Source of the DNA: Hevea brasiliensis
Taxonomy: Eukaryota > Streptophyta > Magnoliopsida > Malpighiales > Euphorbiaceae
Length of the DNA stretch: 64,000 nt
Assembly (NCBI RefSeq): GCF_030052815.1
Contig: NC_079495.1
Span: forward strand, 55,778,773 to 55,842,772
Direction of reading: 5' to 3'
The notes under the pieces were generated by a model. That model made no database searches and was not told the origin of the DNA. It worked only from the letters and a program-made list of their open reading frames with translations. This document shows positions 23,782-36,401 of the stretch, in pieces; the stretch's first letter is position 1, and each line of letters starts with the position of its first letter. Position numbers and translations under genes: made by a program.

Positions 23782-26700
23782 TGTAACACCCTAAAGTTCG
23801 GTAGTGCGTTCTACTGCTCCAGTGACCAGTGTTGTCCGAACAGCTAGGATGCCTAGAACTACACTTTGACATGAGGGAGGAGACATAAAATAATAAAATA
23901 CAAGAAAAGAAAATACAAGAAAAACAAAGGAAAAATAATAGCAAAGAAAGGTAATCAAGTTAAACGAGCCGGGAAACCTAACGATGGGTGACCGCACTGG
24001 GAAGTCACGGCGTGGACCGTTGACTAGCGCTGAACTGCGGGGAACACTGGAAAATATTTTTAGGACTTAAATAGACCCTTATTGAAGTATAAATATCATT
24101 AGAAATACCAAAGAAAAATTAAATAATTAGTACAAAGAAAAGTGAGAAATCGAAAAACAGACAAAACCCGGTGTTACCGAAAAATCGGGAATGCAACCCG
24201 AACAGGGGCATTATGGTCATTTGACATCCCGAATTGTCTTTTGACCTAAATGTCCATCAAAAATAAATAATATTACACTTGGAAAATATAATGAAAAATT
24301 AATTTAGGGGTACTTAATGTAAATAGCAAAAATGGGGAGTTAAATGTGGGAAATTGAAACTTTTGAATAAATTAACATTATCTTTCCACTTAGTGCTCCA
24401 CTCACACCTAAAGTGGACCACTTAATCTGCATTTGGACAGCAGATTCATTTCCTTCTTCAACCTCAAAAATTCAGCCGTGAGCCTCCAAGAAGAACTCCA
24501 TGGCCAAAGCTTCCAAGCTCCATGCATGAACTCCAATCTTCACTTTCATGCCATAAATCCAACAAGTCCCTTCATGAAAGTTTGTCTACTCATCACAAGG
24601 AAGAGTTTGATACCAAATTTGAGAAGTTTAAGCAAGGTTTAACAAGCTCCAACCATAAGGTAAGTTAGCATTTTTGAAGATTTCTTTGATAAACTTTGTA
24701 TACATGTTATGGGTGTTGGTTTTGTGGGAAATTTTTAAGTTTGAAGAGTATTGAGATATCCATTTTTGGGCAGCCATGTAATCATGTATTGATGAAGTAT
24801 TTGTACATATAATTGATGAGAATTATGTTGGTTGTGATGATTTAATAACCTAGTGAATTACTTCATATTTATATGGTGATTTTTGGCACTTAGATGGGAA
24901 TTGATGAATTGTAGGACAATTTGGTGTTGAAGAAGATTTTCGGCAGCTTGGGGACACTTGAATAAATGTATGTATTCATGGAAGTGTTGGCAGAATATTG
25001 ACATAGAAGGATTGATGGATATGTATATGAACTTGTTGTGTAAAGAGTATGTAAAAACTAGTAATGTTATGTGTATGTGTAATTGTGTTTGAACTTTGGG
25101 AATTAGAGTTATATTTGGTATGTTGAGGATAATTGTAATCTGCCCAAAGTAATGTTAATGTAAAGTAATATATAGTTTTGGTAATGTACCAAAACAGATT
25201 TGGTAGGGAAGTAAACATATTGCAAGGTAAATGTGTGTAATTGATGTGTGTTAAGCAAAGTAACCAAGGGCAGTGTACATTTTAGCCAATAAGTTTAAAT
25301 GTGTAACCTCAATTGGTATGAGACCAATTGGAGGTGGAACTAGGCAAAAAATGTGCCAACTTTCATTGAGAAAACATACCAAAATTCTGCTTGCAAGGTG
25401 ACCTAAGAAAATGACCAATTCGGATTAGGTACAATTAGGACCTGAAAAATGACCAATTGGGCAGCAGTGAGTGTTTAGGCCATAACTCACTCAAAACAGG
25501 TCCAATTGACCTGAAATTTTAACCATGAATAGTTAAGACCCATACCTACAAGTCTTATGAAGACACCAAAACCCAGAAATGACCAGAAGAAAGTCAAAAA
25601 GCTTGCACAAGTTCGGGTCAAAAAACTGGCCGAACCAAAGTTGACCAAATTGACCTAAAATTGACCTAATTTGATGCCATTTGACCAGCAATAGTATAAT
25701 GACCATAACTTGGTCTACTTAACTCGGATTGACCTGAAATTTTGCCCCTTGTGCAATAAGACATAGATCTACAAGTTTGTAGTTTTGACCGAAACCCGAA
25801 AACCGAGGGAACTAGATCGTCCGGCTAGGTCAAACTAGTATCCCGGAATCCAGCAAGTTGCATTAAAATGCACTAAACAAGGAAACGAGTTTGGTAAAAC
25901 GTACCAACCCTAAAACCCTATCAAATATGACATATTAATAACGTTAAGACCTAATTTACCTAGAAAACATCGAGGGTCGGTATATTAGGTGATTAAGCAA
26001 ATAAAGGTATTCAGTGAATAATTGAGTTCAGTGAATTACTTATCGAACATTATCATTATAGACAATTTAATTTAGTACTGAAACACTTCAAATTGTGTTT
26101 CTCAGTTAGCAAGGACTCAGCAAAAGGGAAAGAAATACTGAGTCAAGACCAGGATACAAACATCAGAGGTTTGTGCACAACTAGTTTTTAACTGATTTTG
26201 TTTTGAATATTTCATATGATTAAATGACATATTTTTCTTATGTATTATGTTTAACAAGCATTGGATTTAATTCAATGATTATTGAAAATTGTTATAATAT
26301 GTATGAATTTAGCTTTGTGAAATGGTATTTCCACAAGTATTAAGCATTGTTATGGATTGAATAAATTATGTTTTAGAAAATTGTGATAGAACATGTTTTG
26401 AATTGTGATGGCAATTTTCATGGAAAAATGCAATTGTATGATTTGAATTGTGATGAGCATAAGACTTTATTGGATATTGAAATTGAATTTGAATCAAATT
26501 ATATTGTGATTTATGCTCACTAAAAGGATTGTGATATTATTTTATATCTCACTATAGATGCTTGACTAGGTTATTACCCGTCTCTCTCATTTGTTGAGAA
26601 GACAATGGAGTTAGTTGTGTTTTGATTACCATGGTACGTGCACAGGCTTAGATTTTCCTCTGATTTGAGGTCAGATCTAAGTTTATTTTATCGTTATGGC

Positions 26701-27869
26701 CCTTGCGGAAGATTCATTATTGTGGTGGTACTGTGCACGATGATTCGACCTCCCCGACCATAGGGAGTTAGAATCTGATTCGACCTCCCCGACCATAGGG
26801 AGTTAGAATCACATCGAATATGGCCCTTTCGGATTAGTCTTGCATGGTTAGTGAGATAAAGAATGATTTTTGAGATAAAGAATGAGTTTTGAGATACAGT
26901 ATGATTTTTGAGATACAGTATGATTTTTGAAATACATAATGATTTTTGAGATACAGAATGGCTTTTGAATGGTAAGGAATTTTGATTTCAATTATTGTTT
27001 ATTTATAATTGATTTTGTTGGAATTACTTTAATTTTTAGTCATGATTTGATAAATTTAATTTTGTGATCAAAGTCATTTATACAAATGATTTACATTATT
27101 GGCAACTAATATTTTGAGTTTTGAAATTTGATGAGTATTCGATTCCTAATTTATTTATCAGAATTTTGTCAATGTATATTGTACTATGTTTTAAATTATA
27201 GTTGTGCACCATCGAAGTTCACCACTCAATGATAGCTTTGTATGTCGTCAGCAGTAAGAAGAGCATAGAGCGATAAGTAAATTTCCTTGAAGATATATTC
27301 GATCACCTCGGTATATCATAGGTATACCCATGTACATAGGTTTTGATGTATGCATGTAATAATATGTATGTAAATTATTTGAGCAAATTGTATAGAAACT
27401 CTTGTAAAATATTTTGGTATGTAATTAAATGTAAATTATTGTAAATGTAAATTTGAGATTTCATTTACTTGAATAGTTTTGTATTATATTTCTTGTATCT
27501 CATCTTTGAAAAATCATCATGGATTTGAGTTAAAAAAATGTTGTGTTGAGAAATATGTTGGAGTTGAGATTTGCAAATACATATTGAAGTGCTTTTTACG
27601 GTTTTTGAAGAACTGTTTTATCCAAAATACAGATGGCACTCTGCCAAAATTTTTACAGAAATTCCAAATAATTCAAATGTGTCAATTCTATCACTTCAGT
27701 TCAAAAAGTTTTTAACACATGTAAATAGTGCTCACCATCGTAAAAGAAGTAAGAAAAGTTTTGAAAATCCCTTGTAGTGTATTTAATGGGTTATCAGTAG
27801 ACGGAGTTGGTAATTCATTAGGTATACTACGGGATCATGTTATGCCTTACAGAGGGGTAGGGTGTGACA
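23782..27869 (+). repeat. E2 LTR 2
   Basis: 4088 bp, nearly identical to LTR 1 and LTR 3; serves as 3' LTR of unit 1 and 5' LTR of unit 2. The 35-bp duplication is at about 26742-26811 and the 19-bp repeats at about 26852-26970. It keeps more intact CAG/CTG sites than LTR 1 or LTR 3 in its first 3 kb. Confidence 0.9.
27634..27646 (+). other. LTR hairpin 2 (TGGCA / TGCCA)
   Basis: Five pairs with loop CTC, equivalent to CCGGCA/TGCCGG of family S. Confidence 0.5.
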
Positions 27870-27877
27870 TGTTTTAG

Positions 27878-27889
27878 TGGTATCAGAGC
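27878..27889 (+). promoter_or_regulatory. E2 unit 2 primer-binding site
   Basis: TGGTATCAGAGC after LTR 2, as in unit 1. Confidence 0.85.
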
Positions 27890-28055
27890 AATGGTTTTAA
27901 AGTGAATTTCGATCTGTGAATTTGAAATCTTTTTGTCGGTAACTACAACTGCTCAAATGTTTGATACATATAGTACATTTACATCATAAATGTGAACTAA
28001 TGGAGAGGAATCTCCTTGTGTTGGTTGTACAGGAATAGAAAATTCTGTGAGAAAA

Positions 28056-28740
28056 ATGGAAGAGAAGAATGAGATAATAGAAACGATGCAGTGATGGCAG
28101 AAGAACAAGTTGAGGCCCCACCCACAAAATGTCGAAGGCCCGACTGTACTGGCTTTACTGGTACAAATTATCGCACAAATGGCCCAACAAATGGCCACTT
28201 TCTTTCAACAAATGGTCGATAATCAGCCCAAGCCCAAGCACAGACCCAACCCCCACAAGGGCAGTGTGAAATGGAAAAGAGGGAGAAACCTATGGGTCAG
28301 AGTTCGAACAGTAATTTGGGGAAGAGAAAAGAATTTGAGGAAACCCGAGCTCAGAAATATGATAGAGGCGGATCATCAGGGCAGAGACCACTAAGATCTA
28401 GTCGTCGAACGACTAGAAGTTCCTACCCTTCCCGCCAATGTGAAACTTGTAGAAGATATCATGGAGGTATTTGTCGTAAGGCCTCTGGAGCCTGTTACAA
28501 TTGTGGAAAACTTGGACACTTTGCTAAAGATTGTGCTAAACCACCTCGACCGCTTCTCCGAGTTCATGCATCAGTCAAAGTCATGATAGAAATAGAGTTG
28601 TTACTCCTCACCACTATAACACAGTGAATCAACCCGAATATAGTAGCGCACCAGTCAGAGCGTCCTCTATGCGCCAAGTAGAAAGAGCAGAAACATCGAT
28701 GTAGTCTGGTAAGTTCTTAATCTTGGAAAGAAACAATTAG
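28056..28740 (+). pseudogene. E2 unit 2 mini-Gag, frameshifted
   Basis: The ATG at 28056 gives the same MEEKNEIIE start. Small differences from unit 1 and E4 at 28083-28090, 28117-28130, 28215-28235, 28550-28575 and 28690-28708 shift the frame. The central part from 28271 (MEKREKPMGQ) through both fingers (CETCRRYHGG, CYNCGKLGHFAKDC) is open to 28627. As in the other copies there is no capsid domain. The disrupted sites are nearly all CAG/CTG words, so the true copy may be intact. Confidence 0.75.
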
Positions 28741-29720
28741 TTATTATTTGATCCCAGCACTACTTAGTTGTGTGTTAGTGTCAGAACTGTATGTTCTGTT
28801 GTTATTCCTTTACATGTAAATGAATTTTGATGTATTATTGACTAGTCCTTTAGGATAATAACTATAATAACAAGTATGATTGACATTACTTTTGGAAGAA
28901 TTGTTAGCTAAAAGTATTTTCTAACATACCATAAATTATAAAGCTAAATGGCGAGCCTACTTAATGTAAGGCAAGAGGACCTAAAAGTAAGTTACAGTAA
29001 TAGAATTGCTCTAGATGAGGACAAAGATGTTACTGTTAGTAATTGTCAAAGGAAATTGTAATCAGAATCGGTTTGGGATATTAGTGGATTCGAGAAAGAT
29101 AAGATGTTAGAAAACCTAGTCCATGAGGTTATAACGTAGTGACTATATAATGTTCTCGATGTTTGTATTGTAAGTTGCAGATTACAGATCGATAATCGGA
29201 TTATTGTGTAGAGCTACGTGTTTCCTCGTGGTACAATAAGTAAGAATATTTGTAAGTAATCTATAAATTGATACAGTTGCACCCGAATAGGGTACTATTA
29301 CTGGAAATAAATGTGAAAATTTTAGTCAGAAATTTAAAACTTCAGAACTAGCCTGTCGAAAGACTACACTTGTAAGGTAGCTAGAGTCAGTAACTCGGTT
29401 ACAATAATGTGAACTACCAGCACCACAGTAATTGCTATAAGCTTAGAGATATCAGTACAACGTATCATCGTCAGAAAGATGGACAATTGAAATAAGTAAT
29501 TCAGGTAAATTCGGAAACTCATTGAGTTCCTATAAATAATGAAATGAAATGATAAAAATAACCTGTAAAATGTGATAAGCCCTCAAGAATATATCGAGAA
29601 CTTGTGTCATTGAATCCGAGAGGAGATGGGACAGATACATCCCACTAACAGAATTTGTATACATTAATAAGTGTCAAGCTAGCATACAAGTGGCACCCTA
29701 TGAAACATTGTAAGGAAACA
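28741..29720 (+). pseudogene. E2 unit 2 scrambled pol remnant
   Basis: Collinear with 21728-22700: a protease scrap at the start, a long stretch without a recognisable domain, then the old integrase piece with its intron-like insert at 29505-29579, ending near 29720 where the second integrase begins. Differences from unit 1 cluster at 29170-29350. Confidence 0.6.
29505..29579 (+). other. Intron-like insert in old integrase piece, unit 2
   Basis: Same 75 bp as in unit 1 (GTAAAT...GATAAG). Confidence 0.6.
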
Positions 29721-30755
29721 GATAACTATGGATGTTGTGATGAGACTTCCGAGGACACAGAATAGTCAAGATGCAGTATAGGTCATAATTGACAGACTAA
29801 CCAAGTCTGCTTACTTTTTGCCAGTCCAGATGGACTATAGCCTGGAAAGATTGGCCAGATTGTACATATATGAGATTGTAAAACTGCATGGAGTGCCAGT
29901 ATCAATTGTGTCTGACAGAGATCCTAGGTTCACTTCTAGATTCTGGGGTAGTCTTCAGAGAGCCCTAGGAACTAGTTTGAACTTCAAAGACAAGATTCCA
30001 CCCACGTATTGCATGGCCACCAAAGGGTTATTCAGATATTGGAGGATATGTTACGGGCTTGTGTGATTGAATTTGAAGGTAGTTGGGATACACACTTGCC
30101 TTTGATTGAGTTTGCTTATAACAACAGCTACCAATCAAGCATTGGGATGCCTCCATATGAAGCTTTGTATGGCAGGAAGTGCAGAACTCCCTTATGTTGG
30201 GATGAAGTAGGTGAAAGGAAGATGATTGGGCTAGAAATTGTTCAGCAGACAGAGGAAAAGATTAGATTGATTAGAGATAGACTCAAGGCTGCATCAGACC
30301 GTCAGAAGTCCTATGTTGGTTTGAAAAGAAGAGATATTGAGTATGCAGTGGGTGATAAGGTATTCCTCAAAGTTTCTCCTTGGAAGAGAATTATGAGATT
30401 TGGCAGAAAGGGGAAACTGAGTCCTCGTTTCATTGGACCATATGAGGTTCTGGAAAGAGTGGGTCCTTTGGCATATCGGTTGGCATTACCTCCAGAGCTA
30501 GCAAAGATACACAGTGTTTTCCATGTGTCCATGTTAAGGAGGTACAGATCTGACCCATCTCATGTACTATCAGTTGAAGAGATTGAAGTAAACCCAGACC
30601 TCTCATATGAGGAAAAACCCATAAAAATTCTGGCTTATGAGGTGAAGCAGCTGAGAAACAAACAGATACACCTGGTTAAAGTGCTGTGGAACCATCATTC
30701 AGGCCAGGAAGCTACTTGGGAACGTGAAGAGGATGTGAGGAGACAGCACCCATAG
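29721..30755 (+). pseudogene. E2 unit 2 second integrase and chromodomain
   Basis: Integrase inserts the cDNA; the chromodomain tail steers it to marked chromatin. The core begins with the first Asp strand near 29735, then [16 protein letters not shown] (second Asp). The stretch that should carry [10 protein letters not shown] (29985-30022) is garbled and shifts the frame. From 30009 a clean 248-codon frame continues: [31 protein letters not shown], the GPY/F module (FIGPYEVLERVGPLAYRL), HVSMLRRYRSDPSH, and the chromodomain-like LVKVLWNHHSGQEATWERE, ending at TAG 30753. No zinc-binding HHCC domain. Unlike the older piece upstream it has no intron-like insert. Confidence 0.8.
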
Positions 30756-30803
30756 CTGTTCAGAGACTAATGCCAGGTAAAATTTCGAGACGAAATTTAT
30801 TTT

Positions 30804-30816
30804 AAGGGGGAGAGAG
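30804..30816 (+). promoter_or_regulatory. Polypurine tract, E2 unit 2
   Basis: AAGGGGGAGAGAG just before LTR 3. Confidence 0.8.
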
Positions 30817-30817
30817 T

Positions 30818-33800
30818 TGTAACACCCTAAAGTTCTAGAGTGCTCATCGCTCCAGTGACCAGTGTTGTCCGAACAGCTAGGATGCCTAGAACTACACTTT
30901 GACATGAGGGAGGAGACATAAAATAATAAAATACAAGAAAAGAAAATACAAGAAAAACAAAGGAAAAATAATAGCAAAGAAAGGTAATTAAGTTAAACGA
31001 GCCGGGAAACCTAACGATGGGTGACCGCACTGGGAAGTCACGGCGTGGACCGTTGACTAGCGCTGAACTGCGGGGAACACTGGAAAATATTTTTAGGACT
31101 TAAATAGACCCTTATTGAAGTATAAATATCATTAGAAATACCAAAGAAAAATTAAATAATTAGTACAAAGAAAAGTGAGAAATCGAAAACAGACAAAACC
31201 CTGTTACTAAAAATCGAATGCAACCCGAACAGGGGCATTATGGTCATTTGACATCCCGAATTGTCTTTTGACCTAAATGTCCATCAAAAATAAATAATAT
31301 TACACTTGGAAAATATAATGAAAAATTAATTTAGGGGTACTTAATGTAAATAGCAAAAATGGGGAGTTAAATGTGGGAAATTGAAACTTTTGAATAAATT
31401 AACATTATCTTTCCACTTAGTGCTCCACTCACACCTAAAGTGGACCACTTAATCTGCATTTGGACAGCAGATTCATTTCCTTCTTCAACCTCAAAAATTC
31501 AGCCGTGAGCCTCCAAGAAGAACTCCATGGCCAAAGCTTCCAAGCTCCATGCATGAACTCCAATCTTCACTTTCATGCCATAAATCCAACAAGTCCCTTC
31601 ATGAAAGTTTGTCTACTCATCACAAGGAAGAGTTTGATACCAAATTTGAGAAGTTTAAGCAAGGTTTAACAAGCTCCAACCATAAGGTAAGTTAGCATTT
31701 TTGAAGATTTCTTTGATAAACTTTGTATACATGTTATGGGTGTTGGTTTTGTGAGGGAAATTTTTAAGTTTGAAGAGTATTGAGATATCCATTTTTGGGC
31801 AGCCATGTAATCATGAATTGATGAAGTATTTGTACATATAATTGATGAGAATTATGTTGGTTGTGATGATTTAATAACCTAGTGAATTACTTCATATTTA
31901 TATGGTGATTTTTGGCACTTAGATGGGAATTGATGAATTGTAGGACAATTTGGTGTTGAAGAAGATTTTCGGCAGCTTGGGGACACTTGAATAAATGTAT
32001 GTATTCATGGAAGTGTTGGCAGAATATTGACATAGAAGGATTGATGGATATGTATATGAACTTGTTGTGTAAAGAGTATGTAAAAACTAGTAATGTTATG
32101 TGTATGTGTAATTGTGTTTGAACTTTGGGAATTAGAGTTATATTTGGTATGTTGAGGATAATTGTAATCTGCCCAAAGTAATGTTAATGTAAAGTAATAT
32201 ATAGTTTTGGTAATGTACCAAAACAGATTTGGTAGGGAAGTAAACATATTGCAAGGTAAATGTGTGTAATTGATGTGTGTTAAGCAAAGTAACCAAGGGC
32301 AGTGTACATTTTAGCCAATAAGTTTAAATGTGTAACCTCAATTGGTATGAGACCAATTGGAGGTGGAACTAGGCAAAAAATGTGCCAACTTTCATTGAGA
32401 AAACATACCAAAATTCTGCTTGCAAGGTGACCTAAGAAAATGACCAATTCGGATTAGGTACAATTAGGACCTGAAAAATGACCAATTGGGCAGCAGTGAG
32501 TGTTTAGGCCATAACTCACTCAAAACAGGTCCAATTGACCTGAAATTTTAACCATGAATAGTTAAGACCCATACCTACAAGTCTTATGAAGACACCAAAA
32601 CCCAGAAATGACCAGAAGAAAGTCAAAAAGCTTGCACAAGTTCGGGTCCAAAAACTGGCCGAACCAAAGTTGACCAAATTGACCTAAAATTGACCTAATT
32701 TGATGCCATTTGACCAGCAATAGTATAATGACCATAACTTGGTCTACTTAACTCGGATTGACCTGAAATTTTGCCCCTTGTGCAATAAGACATAGATCTA
32801 CAAGTTTGTAGTTTTGACCGAAACCCGAAAACCGAGGGAACTAGATCGTCCGGCTAGGTCAAACTAGTATCCCGGAATCCAGCAAGTTGCATTAAAATGC
32901 ACTAAACAAGGAAACGAGTTTGGTAAAACGTACCAACCCTAAAACCCTATCAAATATGACATATTAATAACGTTAAGACCTAATTTACCTAGAAAACATC
33001 GAGGGTCGGTATATTAGGTGATTAAGCAAATAAAGGTATTCAAATGAATAATTGAGTTCGATGAATTACTTATCGAACATTATCATTATAGACAATTTAA
33101 TTTAGTATCAAACACTTCAAATTGTGTTTCTCGCTAGCAAGGACTCAAAGAAAAGGGAAAGAAATATCGAGTCAAGACCAGGATACAAACATCAGAGGTT
33201 TGTGCACAACTAGTTTTTAACTGATTTTGTTTTGAATATTTCATATGATTAAATGACATATTTTTCTTATGTATTATGTTTAACAAGCATTGGATTTAAT
33301 TCAATGATTATTGAAAATTGTTATAATATGTATGAATTTAGCTTTGTGAAATGGTATTTCCACAAGTATTAAGCATTGTTATGGATTGAATAAATTATGT
33401 TTTAGAAAATTGTGATAGAACATGTTTTGAATTGTGATGGCAATTTTCAAGGAAAAATGCAATTGTATGATTTGAATTGTGATGAGCATAAGACTTTATT
33501 GGATATTGAAATTGAATTTGAATCAAATTATATTGTGATTTATGCTCACTAAAAGGATTGTGATATTATTTTATATCTCACTATAGATGCTTGACTAGGT
33601 TATTACCCGTCTCTCTCATTTGTTGAGAAGACAATGGAGTTAGTTGTGTTTTGATTACCATGGTATCGTACGTGCTTAGATTTTCCTCCGATTTGAGGTC
33701 GATCTAAGTTTATTTTATCGTTATGGCCCTTGCGGAAGATTCATTATTGTGGTGGTATCTGCACGATGATTCGACCTCCCACCATAGGGAGTTAGAATCG

Positions 33801-34888
33801 ATTCGACCTCCCCGACCATAGGGAGTTAGAATCACATCGAATATGGCCCTTTCGGATTAGTCTTGCATGGTTAGTGAGATAAAGAATGATTTTTGAGATA
33901 AAGAATGAGTTTTGAGATACAGTATGATTTTTGAGATACAGTATGATTTTTGAAATACATAATGATTTTTGAGATACAGAATGGCTTTTGAATGGTAAGG
34001 AATTTTGATTTCAATTATGGTTTATGTATAATTGATTTTGTTGGAATTACTTAAATGGTTAGTCATGATTTGATAAATTGAATTTTGTGATCAAAGTCAT
34101 TTATACAAATGATTTACATTATTGGCAATAATATTTTGAGTTTTGAAATTTGATGAGTATTGATTCCTAATTTATTTATCAGAATTTTGTCAATGTATAT
34201 TGTACTATGTTTTAAATTATAGTTGTGCACCATCGAAGTTCACCACTCAGCGATAGCTTTGTATGCTGTCGCAGGTAAGAAGAGCATAGAGCAGTAAGTA
34301 AATTTCCTTGAAGATATATTCTGATCAGCTCCAGGTATATCATAGGTATACCCATGTACATAGGTTTTGATGTATGCATGTAATAATATGTATGTAAATT
34401 ATTTGAGCAGTTGTATAGAAACTCTTGTAAAATATTTTGGTATGTAATTAAATGTAAATTATTGTAAATGTAAATTTGAGATTTCATTTACTTGAATAGT
34501 TTTGTATTATATTTCTTGTATCTCAGTCTTTGAAAAATCATCATGATTTGAGTTAAAAAAATGTTGTGTTGAGAAATATGTTGGAGTTGAGATTTGCAAA
34601 TACATATTGAAGTGCTTTTACAGTTTTTGAAGAACTGCTTTATCCAAAATACAGAGGGCACTCGCCAAAATTTTTACAGAAATTCCAAATAATTCAAATG
34701 TGTCAATTCTATCACTTGATTCAAAAGGTTTTAACACCTGTAAATAGTGCTCACCACTGTAAAAGAAGTAAGAAAAGTTTTGAAAATCCCTTGTAGTGTA
34801 TTTAATGGGTTATCAGTAGACGGAGTTGGTAATTCATTAGGTATACTACGGGATCATGTTATGCCTTACAGAGGGGTAGGGTGTGACA
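30818..34888 (+). repeat. E2 LTR 3
   Basis: 4071 bp, collinear with LTR 1 and 2. Local garbling relative to LTR 2 at 30835-30855, 31195-31215, 33040-33175, 33660-33790, 34305-34340 and 34615-34740, nearly all at CAG, CTG, CCG or CGG. The 19-bp repeats are at about 33875-33991. Confidence 0.9.
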
Positions 34889-35076
34889 TGTTTTAGTGGT
34901 ATCAGAGCAATGGTTTTAAAGTGAATTTCGAACTGTGAATTTGAAATCTTTTTGTCGGTAACTACAACTGCTCAAATGTTTGATACATATAGTATATTTA
35001 CATCATAAATGTGAACTAATGGAGAGGAATCTCCTTGTGTTGGTTGTATAGGAATAGAAAATTCTGTGAGAAAAAT
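34889..35076 (+). mobile_element. E2 unit 3, truncated internal region
   Basis: Primer-binding site at 34897-34908 and the leader, ending at the first two bases of the mini-Gag ATG (GAGAAAAAT). The following base begins the outer LTR. The break removed the rest of unit 3, any further LTR, its target duplication, and about 1 kb of the outer LTR. Confidence 0.8.
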
Positions 35077-35714
35077 ACCAAGAAAATTTAAATATTGGAT
35101 TTTATTATTAGAAAAAAATTCATTGAGTACTGAAATACTTTAAATTGTGTGTTTCAGTTGAAAAGGATATTGAGAAGCATAAGGAACACTGAGTCAGGGC
35201 CAAGAGGCATATATCAGAGGTTTGTACACAATAATTTTGATTTCTTATTTTCTACTTAAAAATTTAATTGAACATTATAGTTTTAAATTGTGTTTGTGCA
35301 CAATACTTTTTATATTCACTGCTTTTACCAGAAAATTTATTTGGAGAAATGAGTTATGAATAATTTTTTATTGTTTTGGCTTTGAGAATTTTGTTTGAAA
35401 ATTATTGTGTTGCCTACTTTGCAAATAGAAATTTGGAGATAAAATATGATTTGTGGTTTGTTTGAAATATTTAAATATTGTGATTTGGAATTGTTTTGAT
35501 TCACACTTGGCATGATAATGTTACTATGTTCCTCCTCCATTTATGGGGTGAGTGTGATTATATTCCTCCCTCTTTGACTTCTCAGTCTGAGGTGAGTGTG
35601 GATGAGTACTCATTATCTAGCTAGCTTCCTCCCTCATTGATTTCGATTAGTGGGGTGAGCGTGCCTTGTCGTGATGTACACACGGCATGTTCGGAAAAAT
35701 TTGTGTCAAGGCCT

Positions 35715-35855
35715 AAATTGTGTTATTGATTGGCAAAACTGTGTTACTCAGTTATTTGAGCAAATTGTGTTATTGATTGGCAAAACTGTGTTACTCAGTT
35801 ATTTGATCAAATTGTGTTATTGATTGGCAACACTGTGTTATTCAATTGTTTGATC
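35715..35855 (+). repeat. 47-bp tandem repeat, 3 copies
   Basis: Units start AAATTGTGTTATTGATTGGC at 35715, 35762 and 35809. The first two differ at one base near their end; the third differs at a few. Not seen in E2 LTRs. Confidence 0.9.
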
Positions 35856-35956
35856 AAATTTGTGTTATATGAGCTTTGAAAAATTATGAATTGTTTGGAT
35901 TGTAAATTGTCAATAAAACTTTTACATACAGCATTTTAAATTGTTATTGTGCACCA

Positions 35957-35975
35957 CTGAGTAAATTTTACTCAG
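35957..35975 (+). other. LTR hairpin 1 (CTGAGTA / TACTCAG)
   Basis: Seven pairs around a 5-nt loop, extendable inward; longest version of this hairpin in the window. Confidence 0.6.
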
Positions 35976-36388
35976 CGATAGCTTTTCATTGCTGTCGCAG
36001 GTAGACAGACTGACAGGGCAATAGACTAGGCTGCTAGTGCTACATTGAGAGTTCATCGGGTATATTGAGTATATCATATTTTGCATTTTGTATTGTAATA
36101 TGTATTCACTATATGTATATATTGTTCTTGGTTTTGAGTAGTTGTAAATTAAAATTATACATTGAAGTTGTAAACTAAAATTGTATATTATTTTGGCTTG
36201 TAAAAATATTGTGATATATTTATCTTATCTCAGTTTTTGGAAACACTGGAAAATTGATTGTTGAACTGAGTTGATAATATTGAGAAATTCATTGTGTTGA
36301 ACAAATTATTGAAGTTTAGGATTGAGGAATTATATAATTGAAGTGTTTTTTATAGGTTTTTGAAGAACTGTTTTATTCAAAATACAGA

Positions 36389-36401
36389 TGGCACTCTGCC
36401 A
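36389..36401 (+). other. LTR hairpin 2 (TGGCA / TGCCA)
   Basis: Five pairs, loop CTC, same form as E2. Confidence 0.5.

Larger units (their letters stand above)
16792..35076 (+). mobile_element. E2 tandem array (LTR-int-LTR-int-LTR-partial int)
   Basis: Three nearly identical LTRs (4076, 4088 and 4071 bp) alternate with two internal regions (2914 and 2948 bp) and the first 188 bp of a third. LTR starts are 6990 and 7036 bp apart. Each internal region begins with the same primer-binding site and ends with a polypurine tract, so neighbouring units share LTRs. This is the product expected from unequal recombination between LTRs; an assembly artefact is also possible. The units encode mini-Gag and integrase only. 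Confidence 0.85.

Noticed and set aside
24976..25218. Identical 80-codon minus-strand frame in every E2 LTR (also 17988 and 32005)
   Set aside because: Conserved only because the LTR copies are nearly identical; the frame is not kept in the E4 LTR and shows no protein-like features.
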